From contig NZ_NEHW01000014.1 of the NCBI RefSeq assembly GCF_002112505.1, positions 62,001-126,000 on the forward strand: 64,000 nt of DNA, read 5' to 3'. The notes under the pieces are model-generated. The model was not told the DNA's origin. It made no database searches and worked only from the letters and a program-made list of their open reading frames with translations. The DNA comes from Pseudomonas sp. R28(2017) (GTDB lineage: Bacteria; Pseudomonadota; Gammaproteobacteria; Pseudomonadales; Pseudomonadaceae). The position numbers and the translations under genes are program-made. Positions within the stretch are counted from its first letter, which is position 1. Each line of letters opens with the position of its first letter. This document shows positions 31,429 to 39,725 of this stretch, one piece after another.

Positions 31429-31765
31429 CGCGAAGCGGCGCAAGAAGGCCGAACGCCTGCAGGAAGAAGACCTGCGCTTGAAGGTTCGACCAGGGACTAA
31501 GCAGGCCCTGCTGGAGCTGATGGAGTGGGCTGGGATCGAGGAACAGGGCGAGGCCATGACCCTACTCATCCACCGCATCCATGAATTAGGGCCTGAAGCG
31601 GCCCGCCACTTCCTGAGTGCGCCGCGCCACGAAATCAAGATTTCGAGCTTTGTGGTGCGAAAGCTCGACCAGTTCCGGCTGAGCCGCGAGCTGCGAGCGC
31701 CGGGCCTGGAGTTCGGTGACGACCCGGACGATTCCGGCCTGATCCTGCTCGCGGAACGGGCCTAA
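31403..31765 (+). CDS. Hypothetical helical protein, 120 aa
   Basis: MALTQQQRDAKRRKKAERLQ after ggaggcgatc. The basic N terminus and KVRPGTKQALLELMEWAGIEEQGEAMTLLIHRI suggest a ribbon-helix-helix-like DNA-binding unit at residues about 22-55. Last gene before a minus-strand cargo pair. Function unproven. Confidence 0.62.
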   Translation: MALTQQQRDAKRRKKAERLQEEDLRLKVRPGTKQALLELMEWAGIEEQGEAMTLLIHRIHELGPEAARHFLSAPRHEIKISSFVVRKLDQFRLSRELRAPGLEFGDDPDDSGLILLAERA

Positions 31766-31826
31766 TCACTCCCTACTTTCCTGGCTTGGGGTAGAGGGGA
31801 GAGTGTCCGTTCATAGAGAAGTGACA

Positions 31827-32387
31827 CTATCCCGCCGCAACTAGGTGTTCAAACAACATCGCACCACACACACCTGCCCCTGTAGCTAAAACAGACAGTA
31901 CCCCCCACTTTGAAATTCGCTTCAACCACACGAAGGACGGTTCGCCACGCTTTACCCGTTCCCACTCGTTTTTCAGAATATTCTGAGCTTCAATCGTAAT
32001 CAGCTCTGCATGTGCCTGCATGCCATTGTCAGGAACATCCTCAAGGTTTGAAAGTAGACCTATCAGCTTGGTGTGCTCAGCTGGATTGAGGCGCAATCTG
32101 ATACGAAAAACAAGCATTTCCATGCCTTGGAATTGCTCATGTCGGGCAATTAAAAACTCGTTGATCTCAGACTCGTTTTTCTCCCTCACAATCCCAACAA
32201 CGGTCTCAATCACCTCAAGATGACCCACAAGATTAGAAACGTCATCTCTAAGCCCATCAATCCAGGCCTGCCTGAACTCTGAGGTCTTTTGATCCTTTGA
32301 GAGGATAGTTACTACGAGCGAAACTATGCCTGCGATTAGCCCAACGAAGAGAGTAGCAATGGCAGGAACCAGTAAGTCTTCTTTCAT
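31827..32387 (-). CDS. Membrane protein with N- and C-terminal helices, 186 aa
   Basis: Starts MKEDLLVPAIATLFVGLIAG: first helix about 8-29, a long charged helical middle, second helix near the C terminus (WGVLSVLATGAGVCGAMLF). Low GC and opposite orientation to the early operon mark it as cargo. Topology resembles small phage-exclusion membrane proteins, but no family is recognised. Confidence 0.6.
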   Translation of the reverse strand: MKEDLLVPAIATLFVGLIAGIVSLVVTILSKDQKTSEFRQAWIDGLRDDVSNLVGHLEVIETVVGIVREKNESEINEFLIARHEQFQGMEMLVFRIRLRLNPAEHTKLIGLLSNLEDVPDNGMQAHAELITIEAQNILKNEWERVKRGEPSFVWLKRISKWGVLSVLATGAGVCGAMLFEHLVAAG

Positions 32388-32494
32388 TTTCAACCTGGTT
32401 AACGTAGTCAGCGGTATATGAAACTCTAAGTGAGGGCAAATTGCCACCACGCAGCATCCTGCCACGGAGGGCGGCGCATGCACGGAGGACATGG

Positions 32495-32974
32495 TCAGCC
32501 AGATACAGGCATCATTTTTGAAGCTGCCAATACGGAATAATATGCTTGCAGCTGTAGGCTGATGATGCCTGCATATGTAGGGTCGCTCTGTAGCTTGGAC
32601 ATATACAAAACCCACTTTTCAACGGCGTCAGTGAACGACTCATAACCTTTTGACTCTTCATCTCTGAGGCGAAAGGATCGTCCCATGTAGCCATACACGA
32701 CCACCAAGGAGTCAGAAGCACACTTAGATCCGTCAGAACCGGAGTTAGCAAGCTTCTGCCCACATTCTTTAAGACTGGAGTCCAAAAGGCTTATCACATT
32801 TTCCTCCTGACTTTTACTCGAGGAGACCAATAGGTTTAAGCGCCGCTGATAATCCAAGTCGAATGATTTTCGACTTTTTGTTAGCTCACTCTCGTTGATG
32901 AAAGATTTTGGCTCGTGACTTTGGCAGCCAGACAGCATAACCAGCATAGCTATCGCAAAACATCTAATTCTCAT
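32495..32974 (-). CDS. Prophage lipoprotein, 159 aa
   Basis: MRIRCFAIAMLVMLSGCQSH: lipobox LSGC. The mature part is helical with Cys residues (KECGQKLANSGSDGSKCASD). Low GC; its ribosome site is weak. It is probably co-transcribed with the membrane protein downstream (108-base gap). Unknown surface function. Confidence 0.6.
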   Translation of the reverse strand: MRIRCFAIAMLVMLSGCQSHEPKSFINESELTKSRKSFDLDYQRRLNLLVSSSKSQEENVISLLDSSLKECGQKLANSGSDGSKCASDSLVVVYGYMGRSFRLRDEESKGYESFTDAVEKWVLYMSKLQSDPTYAGIISLQLQAYYSVLAASKMMPVSG

Positions 32975-33080
32975 GGAGGGGCCTGAGCTTGCATCGGCAG
33001 AAAACGAATCCCTATCGTACCAAACGCTGCACCATCCGACATCATTACGCCATCACGTAGCAAGCATCAAGGACGCACCC

Positions 33081-33464
33081 ATGAGCAACTACAACTGCGA
33101 CTACGTCCGCCGTCATTACAACGTGCCGGCTGAGATCGGGCGCCGCGTGATCGCCAACGGTGAGCCAGGCGTCATCATGGCCGACCGCGGCCACTACATC
33201 GGGGTCATCCTCGACAGCGACCCGAAGAAGCGTATCCGCAACTACCACCCCACCTGGGAAATGCAGTACGGCGAGATGGCCGAAAAGCTGCCGCTGAAGC
33301 GCTACCAGGTTCTGGTCGCGGGCTGGGACTGGTGGGACCTCTCCAACCGCACCATCGTCGATGTGTTCGCCAGCACGCCGTCGCAGGCCAAGTACAAGGC
33401 CTATGAACGCTGCGAGTACCACGACATCGAGTGCATGTTCGGCTTCAAGGTTCGCCGGGCCTGA
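33081..33464 (+). CDS. Hypothetical protein, 127 aa
   Basis: MSNYNCDYVRRHYNVPAEIG after an aagga site. IANGEPGVIMADRGHYIGVIL is a recurrent motif of a Pseudomonas phage family of unknown role. Rich in Trp/Tyr (GWDWWDLSNRTIVDVFA). Belongs to the high-GC PL series. Confidence 0.68.
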   Translation: MSNYNCDYVRRHYNVPAEIGRRVIANGEPGVIMADRGHYIGVILDSDPKKRIRNYHPTWEMQYGEMAEKLPLKRYQVLVAGWDWWDLSNRTIVDVFASTPSQAKYKAYERCEYHDIECMFGFKVRRA

Positions 33465-33470
33465 ACTCCC

Positions 33471-33500
33471 GCGCTGCCCGCCAGCGCTTTCCCCTATTCA
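33471..33500 (+). repeat. Intergenic hairpin plus CCCCTATTCA motif
   Basis: GCGCTG-CCCGC-CAGCGC hairpin, TTT, then CCCCTATTCA. A copy of the hairpin sequence recurs at 35946-35961, and the CCCCTATTCA-type tail recurs at 34279-34288, 37669-37680, 38096-38105 and in weaker form at 34023-34036 and 40188-40201. Confidence 0.6.
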
Positions 33501-33514
33501 ACGAAGGCCTTAGC

Positions 33515-33943
33515 TCATTGCGCGCGATTTTGCTGCTCACTTCGCTTGCGGATATACGAACGCATCATCCTGCGTTGAATCCAGCCGATAATAATGACCT
33601 GCAGAGCAAGGCAGAGCACCACGAATGCGGTCCTGGCATATTGGCTCAATGGAAGCTCAAAGGCCAAAACGCCCCATATGAGCATCAAGCTTCCTTGGAA
33701 GAACAGGCCCGTCATAGTAGACAGAAAGGAGTCAACCCAGAACCATCTGTCTGGGAGGAATTCCAAGGGGCCCATAGCAAAGAGGGCGATGCCGAAAGGC
33801 ATACTAAAAACTGTAAGTAGCATCCCCAGGTCTCCGTACCGCAACAGAATGCACCAGGTCGCGAACCCTATCAAAGCTCCGGTGCGCCAAAGGTTCGTCG
33901 TCAGCGGCGATAGAAGAGTTTCGAGTATTTTCCGCCAAGCCAT
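33515..33943 (-). CDS. Multi-pass membrane protein, 142 aa
   Basis: MAWRKILETLLSPLTTNLWR after aaggaggg. About four hydrophobic segments (TGALIGFATWCILL; LLTVFSMPFGIALFAMGPL; FFQGSLMLIWGVLAF; FVVLCLALQVIIIGWI) and a basic C terminus. Cargo orientation; unknown function, possibly superinfection exclusion. Confidence 0.62.
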   Translation of the reverse strand: MAWRKILETLLSPLTTNLWRTGALIGFATWCILLRYGDLGMLLTVFSMPFGIALFAMGPLEFLPDRWFWVDSFLSTMTGLFFQGSLMLIWGVLAFELPLSQYARTAFVVLCLALQVIIIGWIQRRMMRSYIRKRSEQQNRAQ

Positions 33944-34025
33944 TACCACCCTCCTTGTGTGGTAAGCGGCGAAGCATACCAGCACGAATCACAGCGCGCT
34001 GCGCGCTGCCCGCTGCCGCCTTCTC

Positions 34026-34205
34026 CTACTCAACGACAGGATCGGCGCCGAGGCCTTTCCGGTAGCGCGCAATCGCAATGATCTGGCGCAGGCAGATGAC
34101 CATCTCTTTCTTCATCTGGTCGTCCGGCAGCCCGATCTTTTTAAGCATTGCCTGGGCTTCTTCCTCGATCGAGGCCAGGGCCTCGGTATCGCTTTTCAGT
34201 GTCAT
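34026..34205 (-). CDS. Small helical protein, 59 aa
   Basis: GGAGGT before the ATG at 34205 reads MTLKSDTEALASIEEEAQAM, then LKKIGLPDDQMKKEMVICLR and a tail ending DPVVE. Soluble. The stop lies within one of the recurrent CTCCTACTCA motifs. Unknown. Confidence 0.55.
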   Translation of the reverse strand: MTLKSDTEALASIEEEAQAMLKKIGLPDDQMKKEMVICLRQIIAIARYRKGLGADPVVE

Positions 34206-34348
34206 GCGACCTCCACCAGGTCGAGTCAGCCATGAATTGATAGCTCACCAGAACAATGGGCGCCAACTGCGGCGCCTTCCCCTATTCAACGATAACGCCT
34301 CCCCGGCGAGGGCGGCGCCTGCACCCAGAGGCCACACCATCACTTAGC

Positions 34349-34624
34349 TTATTTTGAAACGCTCTTGATGGAATTGAACGTTTGATCAACCATATTCTTG
34401 CCAAAATCCCCCATATTTTCATACATGGTCTTCAAGAAGATCACGGTATTAATTGCAGCCCCTACTAGCTGCCAATGGCAGTTATTAAATGTGCAGCCAA
34501 CAAGAGAAATCGGGCCTTCGCCCCCATACTCGATCACACAGTTTTTAAAAACACAATCCTCGTAACTGCCGTGATCCAGCCGAACTGTTTGACCGGTAAA
34601 GGTACTTGATTTAAAAGTGACCAT
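34349..34624 (-). CDS. Small repeat-like protein, 91 aa (partner of membrane gene)
   Basis: MVTFKSSTFTGQTVRLDHGS, then YEDCVFKNCVIEYGGEGPISLVGCTFNNCHW, where CVFKNC and CTFNNC resemble the rungs of a short pentapeptide-like beta-helix. A helical C-terminal tail follows. The start touches the stop of the two-helix membrane gene, so they form a two-gene unit with low GC. Unknown function. Confidence 0.6.
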   Translation of the reverse strand: MVTFKSSTFTGQTVRLDHGSYEDCVFKNCVIEYGGEGPISLVGCTFNNCHWQLVGAAINTVIFLKTMYENMGDFGKNMVDQTFNSIKSVSK

Positions 34625-34965
34625 TATAAAAACCCTGTAGCCTCTTGATCAGCAACCACTGTATTCCCTAGAGCAACAGATTTCTTATTCGCACGATGAT
34701 AACCATCATCCGTCTGGAAATCACTAGGAGCGTAAAGCGCTTTATTATTCCAATTCAAGGTAGCAAAAAAAGACAACACCAAAAGACTTGGAAACACCAT
34801 CAAAAACCAGATGTAGGTCTTCTGGACTTCCTCAGAAATGAATGGAAGAACGGTTGTTGAACTAACCTCAACAATGCCAGCAAAAATAGCAATAATGGTT
34901 AGCGGATTTTTGATTGTTCCAATACCCCGCACCTCCGCCTCCTTCCCTTGCCTCTTAATCGCCAT
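34624..34965 (-). CDS. Two-helix membrane protein, 113 aa
   Basis: MAIKRQGKEAEVRGIGTIKN, helices about 21-43 (PLTIIAIFAGIVEVSSTTVLPF) and 52-70 (WFLMVFPSLLVLSFFATL), soluble C terminus. Paired with the preceding small repeat-like protein. Low GC compared with the flanking phage genes indicates separate acquisition. Confidence 0.6.
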   Translation of the reverse strand: MAIKRQGKEAEVRGIGTIKNPLTIIAIFAGIVEVSSTTVLPFISEEVQKTYIWFLMVFPSLLVLSFFATLNWNNKALYAPSDFQTDDGYHRANKKSVALGNTVVADQEATGFL

Positions 34966-35015
34966 GGTTTTTCCCTGCTTTTTCCGCTATGGCACTATAC
35001 CTACGAGAAACGACC

Positions 35016-35939
35016 ATGCCCACAGCAATCGACCTGTTCGCCGGCCTCGGCGGATGGAGCACCGGCGCGCGCGCCGCAGGCGTCCAGGTTCTCTGGGCGG
35101 CAAACCATTGGCCGGTGGCCGTTGAATGGCACAGCGCTAACCACCCGGACACTCAGCACGTTTGTCAGGACCTGCACCAGGCACGCTGGGAGCAGGTACC
35201 GGCACACGACATCATGCTGGCTTCGCCCTGCTGCCAGGGACACGCCAAGGCCCGCGGCAAGAAGTCGGGTAACCCTGAGCACGACGCTTCGCGCTCGACG
35301 GCATGGGCACCGGTATCGGCCCTTGAATTTCACCGGCCACAGGCGGCGGTGATAGAGAACGTGCCCGAGTTCACCGACTGGGTTCTCTACCCGGCCTGGC
35401 TGCAAGCAGTGCAGGCGCTAGGGTATCAGGCTGCCCCGCACATCGTGGACTGCGCCGACCTTGGCGTGCCGCAGCATAGGGTGCGACTGTTCATGGTGCT
35501 GACACGTAGCAAGGCGCCGCTGATGCTTCAGCTGCCGCAGGAACGACATGTGCCGGCAGCGAGCTTCCTCGACTTCGACGCCGGGCGCTGGTCGCCAATC
35601 GAGAAGCCAGGCCGGGCCCAAGCCACCCTCGACAGGGTGCGCAACGGCCGCCAGCGCTTCGGCGAGCGCTTCATCATGCCCTACTACGGCAAAGGCTCTG
35701 GCACCACCGGCCGCGACATCAACCGGCCGATCGGCACCATCACCACCCTGGACCGCTGGGCGCTGGTGGACGGTGACCGCATGCGGATGCTCAGCGCCAG
35801 CGAGGCCCTGGCCGCCATGTCGTTCCCGTCCGATACCCTGCGCCCGGACAACCACCGGCTGACCATGCACATGGCAGGCAATGCGGTACCGCCTTTGGCT
35901 GGGCAGCGCGTCATTGAGGCTCTGCTGAAAGCAGCCTGA
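35016..35939 (+). CDS. Phage DNA (cytosine-5) methyltransferase
   Basis: 307 residues from MPTAIDLFAGLGGWSTGARA. Motif I DLFAGLGGW; motif IV SPCCQGHA (the catalytic Cys is in the PCCQ variant of the usual PCQ); motif VI ENVPEF; motif VIII QHRVRLFMV; motif X GNAVPP. All core motifs are present. No restriction gene is adjacent, so it is a solitary methylase, probably protecting phage DNA from host restriction. A start at 34989 is less likely. Confidence 0.88.
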   Translation: MPTAIDLFAGLGGWSTGARAAGVQVLWAANHWPVAVEWHSANHPDTQHVCQDLHQARWEQVPAHDIMLASPCCQGHAKARGKKSGNPEHDASRSTAWAPVSALEFHRPQAAVIENVPEFTDWVLYPAWLQAVQALGYQAAPHIVDCADLGVPQHRVRLFMVLTRSKAPLMLQLPQERHVPAASFLDFDAGRWSPIEKPGRAQATLDRVRNGRQRFGERFIMPYYGKGSGTTGRDINRPIGTITTLDRWALVDGDRMRMLSASEALAAMSFPSDTLRPDNHRLTMHMAGNAVPPLAGQRVIEALLKAA

Positions 35940-36006
35940 CATCCAGCGCTGCCCGCCAGCGTCTTTCCGTTCCGGCAAATCACGCCATTCTGGACAGACG
36001 GTACGC

Positions 36007-36537
36007 TTACCTCGGGCCGAGACGCGGTTTCATATCCACAACAGTTTTGGCGTGGTCCCTCATTCGCGTGACCAGATGCGAGGGATGGTATTGATCGTAC
36101 GTTTCATCAGAGTTTTCAGGATATATCCATTCAAAAAATTCAAGATGATCTGCAAGCGTCTCTCCAAACATAGCAGTAAGGAGCCTATCGCCCTCGGCAT
36201 AGGACGAAGATTCAAAATCGTCAAAATTGTGCGCTACGAACTTGTTCCGGATCCGTACCAACTCCTTTTCATCTGCGAATGAGCGAAACATTCTCACTTG
36301 TGTGCGAATGCTTTCCGGGTACTCCCTGATCTCTTTCCCGTAGTCCTTGAGAACATCGTGAAGCTTAGTTAAAGAAAGTATCGCTGCGATTTTACACATT
36401 CTGAGCACGCCAAATGGCAGGCCGGCGCGGGGGTCTACATCTGGGCCCGCCAAGTAGTCCCGAACAATCTTAGACGGCGTGACCAGGTCGTAGATAAGGT
36501 CGTTTAGAAGCCAACCTAAATGCTCATTCCTGTCCAT
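36007..36537 (-). CDS. HEPN-like protein, 176 aa
   Basis: MDRNEHLGWLLNDLIYDLVT with gaggagag upstream. All-helical, with RIRNKFVAHNFDDFE near residue 120. RNKFVAH fits the R-x4-6-H motif of HEPN ribonucleases and AbiU2/AbiV-type abortive-infection proteins. Minus-strand, AT-richer cargo inside the PL operon. Toxin or defence activity is inferred from motif and context only. Confidence 0.6.
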   Translation of the reverse strand: MDRNEHLGWLLNDLIYDLVTPSKIVRDYLAGPDVDPRAGLPFGVLRMCKIAAILSLTKLHDVLKDYGKEIREYPESIRTQVRMFRSFADEKELVRIRNKFVAHNFDDFESSSYAEGDRLLTAMFGETLADHLEFFEWIYPENSDETYDQYHPSHLVTRMRDHAKTVVDMKPRLGPR

Positions 36538-36582
36538 GTTCTCTCCTCTTTGGAGCAGAAATTGTATCGAGGAGGCATCCCC

Positions 36583-37401
36583 ATGCCCACAGAAAACCGA
36601 TCCAGCAACACAGAGATGGTCAGCGTGCCGCGCGAGCAGCTGCGCCAGTTCATCGAGTACAGCGCCAGCATCTGCAAGTCGCCGGCCTGGGTGAAAGACA
36701 AAGCCGCTCTGCTTGCAGCGGCCGAGCAGCCAGCTCCGCAGCCCCACCCCGAGCCTATAGCCTGGATGGTTGGTACTGCCTTCTGGTGGACCAAAGAAGA
36801 GGCAGAGAGGGATGCGGCGGCGACTGGCAAGGCCATCACACCGTTCGGGCCGATGTCCGGTATCGCGCCAGCCGAGCAGCACCAGGGCGAGCCGGTGAAG
36901 TTGCCTGCATACAAGCTGGCCAGCGAATACAACAGCCATGACTGGGACGAAGGCTACCGGGACGGATGGGGTGCCTGCCGAGACGAAATCGCCAAGCTCG
37001 GCCCGCTCTACACCCACGCCGATCCTGGCGAGATTGAGCGGCTGCGCACTGAGCTGGTCGAGTGGAAAGACCGATGCCAGCGTAACAACGATGACGCCAT
37101 GGAGTGGATGGCTAAGCACGACACGCTGCGCGCCCAGTTGGCCGAGCGGAATGCAGCATTGGACTGCATGACAACTACCGACACAGGCTACAAGTCCGAG
37201 CTGGCTGAGCGGGATGCACTGCTGGTTGATATCCGTCTTAGTGGGCTGAACGACGAAAGGTCCTCTCGGATTGACTCGATTTTATCTTCTGGCGCTTATG
37301 CAGATGCGATCAATAAACACCCATCGCTAAGGACCTGCTTGGATAACGCCGCAATCGAAGCCGCCCTATCCGCCAGCGCAGAGCCGGAGGCAACGTCGTG
37401 A
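36583..37401 (+). CDS. Hypothetical phage protein, 272 aa
   Basis: MPTENRSSNTEMVSVPREQL after a perfect AGGAGG. The N-terminal part has EQLRQFIEYSASICKSPAWV, followed by a GWGACRDEIAKLG segment and a coiled coil (EIERLRTELVEWKDRCQRNN). This matches a mosaic early-gene family widespread in Pseudomonas phages, function unknown. Overlaps the next gene by 4 bases. Confidence 0.68.
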   Translation: MPTENRSSNTEMVSVPREQLRQFIEYSASICKSPAWVKDKAALLAAAEQPAPQPHPEPIAWMVGTAFWWTKEEAERDAAATGKAITPFGPMSGIAPAEQHQGEPVKLPAYKLASEYNSHDWDEGYRDGWGACRDEIAKLGPLYTHADPGEIERLRTELVEWKDRCQRNNDDAMEWMAKHDTLRAQLAERNAALDCMTTTDTGYKSELAERDALLVDIRLSGLNDERSSRIDSILSSGAYADAINKHPSLRTCLDNAAIEAALSASAEPEATS

Positions 37402-37622
37402 AGACACACTTCGCCCCATTCACCGACCTGGAAGATATCGAACAGGCCCCATGCGGTACCTGGCTGGGCGAATCCCCTGAGCTGTCAGGCGACTGGTCCG
37501 AAGTCGATTGCCTGCTCTGCCAGAAACGCAAGGAAAGGATCGTCGCTGCAGCAGCTGATGAAGAGCGCTTCATCGTAGAGCAAATGGGCGACATGGCGGC
37601 ATTCATGCGCGCACAAGGCTAG
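37398..37622 (+). CDS. Small Cys-containing phage protein, 74 aa
   Basis: MKTHFAPFTDLEDIEQAPCG: CGTWLGE and VDCLLCQKRK could form a small zinc site, as in phage proteins of this type. Coupled by ATGA-like overlap to the previous gene. Unknown role. Confidence 0.6.
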   Translation: MKTHFAPFTDLEDIEQAPCGTWLGESPELSGDWSEVDCLLCQKRKERIVAAAADEERFIVEQMGDMAAFMRAQG

Positions 37623-37672
37623 ACCTCCCAGGAGCACATTTGTACTCCACCCAGCTGTAACCCCTCTCCCCT

Positions 37673-37972
37673 CTACTTCGATGCGGCGAGACGATCAGCA
37701 GCAGATACACCCTCCACAGCAATGCGGCGAGCCCGTCCTACACCCCATGCGAGCGCCCGGGTCATCGACTCACCTGGTCGAGAATCGAAAGCCTCCTCAT
37801 GGATGGCCATGCCGCTGGGGGCGTACACACCGATGAACATCTGGGTCGTACCAGTTCGCGACAGGCGCACCTGCACGTCAATGAATGTGCCGTCACTCAG
37901 CGTTTCGTCGTGAGTGCGATGGTGCAAGGTGGGGTCTGCCCAAGCCCAGAAAACATCACCGCGAATTCTCAT
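37673..37972 (-). CDS. Hypothetical protein, 99 aa
   Basis: MRIRGDVFWAWADPTLHHRT with a gtaggaggg site. Beta-rich middle (IDVQVRLSRTGTTQMFIGVYAPSGMAI) and a helical, Arg/Ala-rich C terminus. Opposite to the operon. Unknown; related small proteins occur in Pseudomonas genomes. Confidence 0.6.
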   Translation of the reverse strand: MRIRGDVFWAWADPTLHHRTHDETLSDGTFIDVQVRLSRTGTTQMFIGVYAPSGMAIHEEAFDSRPGESMTRALAWGVGRARRIAVEGVSAADRLAASK

Positions 37973-38135
37973 GCCGCCCTCCTACGACTTTAGTTGTAGT
38001 TAATGCTGTATTGCCACCATAGCTAACACCCATTTTTACGCAAACCTGCCGGGCGCGTCTGTGAGCTGAATCGGACAACCGGCAATCCCCTCTCCCCTCT
38101 ATTCACTGCCGCGATATGGCGGCCAAGGAATCGTC

Positions 38136-38879
38136 ATGCCTGAAGAAATCAAGCTGATCCAACGTGTGGCCGTCGAGCGCGATCAAGACGGCTGGTGGAG
38201 TCACCCCGACGAGCCTGACTTTGACGAAGACTATGCCGCCTTCAACGCCTGGCTCGTACAGCAGGGCTTGGAACTGAAGCAGTGGCACATGGACTCGGAT
38301 ATCAGCGATCACCACCCCTATGACGACGGCGAGTGCCACTGCCTAGGCTGGGAGCCTGAATGCCCCGGGCCTGAATGGTTCCTGCTCGGGATCTTCGATA
38401 CAGAGGATGGCCCTTGCGTCAGCTGGGCGAGGCGGAAGGCCGAGGAAGCCTGGTCAGTGAATGGCGATGACGGATCGTGGGACTACCCGAACCTTACCGC
38501 TCTGATCCGCGACAACTTCGGCAGCGAGCCGGATGGCACAAGCTTCGGCCCAGGCCGGGGCAACGGCCTCAAAGTGGGTGACACCGTACACACTGGCACC
38601 GTCTGCAAGGCCGACCCTGCTGGGTTCCTCCCCGATGCTGATGACCTGCTCAACCACATGTTCGAGGCAGCCGCAGGAAGCGACGCGGGGGAATGGGTCG
38701 ACAACTACCCTGACCTCGACGACGAGGCGACAGCAGCTCTCGGGCAGGCGCTGGAGCCGCTGCAGGCTTGGGCCCGAAAGTTCTGCCAGCCCAACTTCTT
38801 CACTATCGAGAAGATGGCCACCCACACCATCACGAAAGAAGACGTGCTCATCGCCGCCCTCGCTGGGGCCAAGCCATGA
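38136..38879 (+). CDS. Acidic hypothetical protein, 247 aa
   Basis: MPEEIKLIQRVAVERDQDGW. Very Asp/Glu/Trp-rich; CHCLGWEPECPGPEWFLLGIFDTEDGPCVSWARR includes several Cys. It follows a CCCCTCTATTCA motif and the hairpin GCCGC-GATATG-GCGGC (38107-38122). Strong acidity could indicate DNA mimicry, but there is no direct evidence. Confidence 0.65.
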   Translation: MPEEIKLIQRVAVERDQDGWWSHPDEPDFDEDYAAFNAWLVQQGLELKQWHMDSDISDHHPYDDGECHCLGWEPECPGPEWFLLGIFDTEDGPCVSWARRKAEEAWSVNGDDGSWDYPNLTALIRDNFGSEPDGTSFGPGRGNGLKVGDTVHTGTVCKADPAGFLPDADDLLNHMFEAAAGSDAGEWVDNYPDLDDEATAALGQALEPLQAWARKFCQPNFFTIEKMATHTITKEDVLIAALAGAKP

Positions 38880-39127
38880 CCCGCCTCGCCCTCTGCCTCC
38901 TGCTGCTGGCCACCGGCGCCAGCGCAACCGAGAACGTCATCGACGTGCAGCACGACAGCCAGCGCGGCGTCACCTGCTACCTGCTCAATGGGGTCGGCAT
39001 CAGCTGCATCCCCGACAGCCAGCTGCAGGCCGGCAACCAGCGCCAGCTCTCCCCGCACGAAACCCAACCCGAACCTACACCCGCTCTGGCGCCTGGGCGC
39101 TGGATTGATGAGAGGTATGAGCTGTGA
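38876..39127 (+). CDS. Secreted hypothetical protein, 83 aa
   Basis: MTRLALCLLLLATGASATEN: signal peptide, then a short domain with one possible disulphide (VTCYLLNGVGISCIP). ATGA overlaps with both neighbours. A periplasmic product in an early phage operon is unusual. Unknown. Confidence 0.6.
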   Translation: MTRLALCLLLLATGASATENVIDVQHDSQRGVTCYLLNGVGISCIPDSQLQAGNQRQLSPHETQPEPTPALAPGRWIDERYEL

Positions 39128-39675
39128 GCGAGAAATTTGAGCGTGAAGAGCGCTACATCGTCTTCAAGGTGAAGGACCTGAGCGAGCACAAGCTCGGCTG
39201 GGTCCGCGACGTGATCAGGCTGAACGACATTCCCACCGTGGACGCAGTGGTGGTTGAAGCCGACTGGCCAGAGTATGAGCCGACCTGGACAGCGATCGAG
39301 CGCCGCGTTACCGGCGGGCAGTGGAATGGCGAAGGGCTGCCGCCTACTGGGACAGTGTGCATGGGCCGGATAATTAAGCCGCTCGATGGTGAGCCGCGCT
39401 GGCAAGAGGTGCAGATCATCCATCTAGATGAGATCGACGGAGAGGCCGTGGGCCTGACTACCTCGGGACGATGGCCTTGCTGGCTCGATGCTTTCCGCCC
39501 TATCCCGACGCCCGAGCAGATCGCGGCGGAAGAGCGGAAGACAGCAATCAACCAGATGGCAGCGGATGCCCAGCTGGACTTCAGTGCAGGCGAACTCCTC
39601 ACTGCCCGCGAGTATGTCGAGTGCGCGATCGCTGCTCTGCATGATGCCGGCTACCGGAAGCAGGTGGCGCCATGA
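39124..39675 (+). CDS. Hypothetical protein, 183 aa
   Basis: The listed start is GTG overlapping the previous stop. It reads MSEKFEREERYIVFKVKDLS, with a WPEYEPTWTAIERRVTGGQW core and a C-terminal helical unit (AREYVECAIAALHDAGYRKQ). Recurrent in Pseudomonas phage early operons; unknown. Confidence 0.65.
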   Translation: MSEKFEREERYIVFKVKDLSEHKLGWVRDVIRLNDIPTVDAVVVEADWPEYEPTWTAIERRVTGGQWNGEGLPPTGTVCMGRIIKPLDGEPRWQEVQIIHLDEIDGEAVGLTTSGRWPCWLDAFRPIPTPEQIAAEERKTAINQMAADAQLDFSAGELLTAREYVECAIAALHDAGYRKQVAP

Positions 39676-39725
39676 TCCTGCCCCTGATGTACATGGCCTA
39701 CCTGATCTACAGGGGGCCGCGATGA
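39672..39725 (+). CDS. Seventeen-residue linker peptide
   Basis: MILPLMYMAYLIYRGPR, with ATGA overlaps at both ends. Hydrophobic. It may serve mainly to carry ribosomes from one gene to the next. Too short to prove without expression data. Confidence 0.4.
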   Translation: MILPLMYMAYLIYRGPR

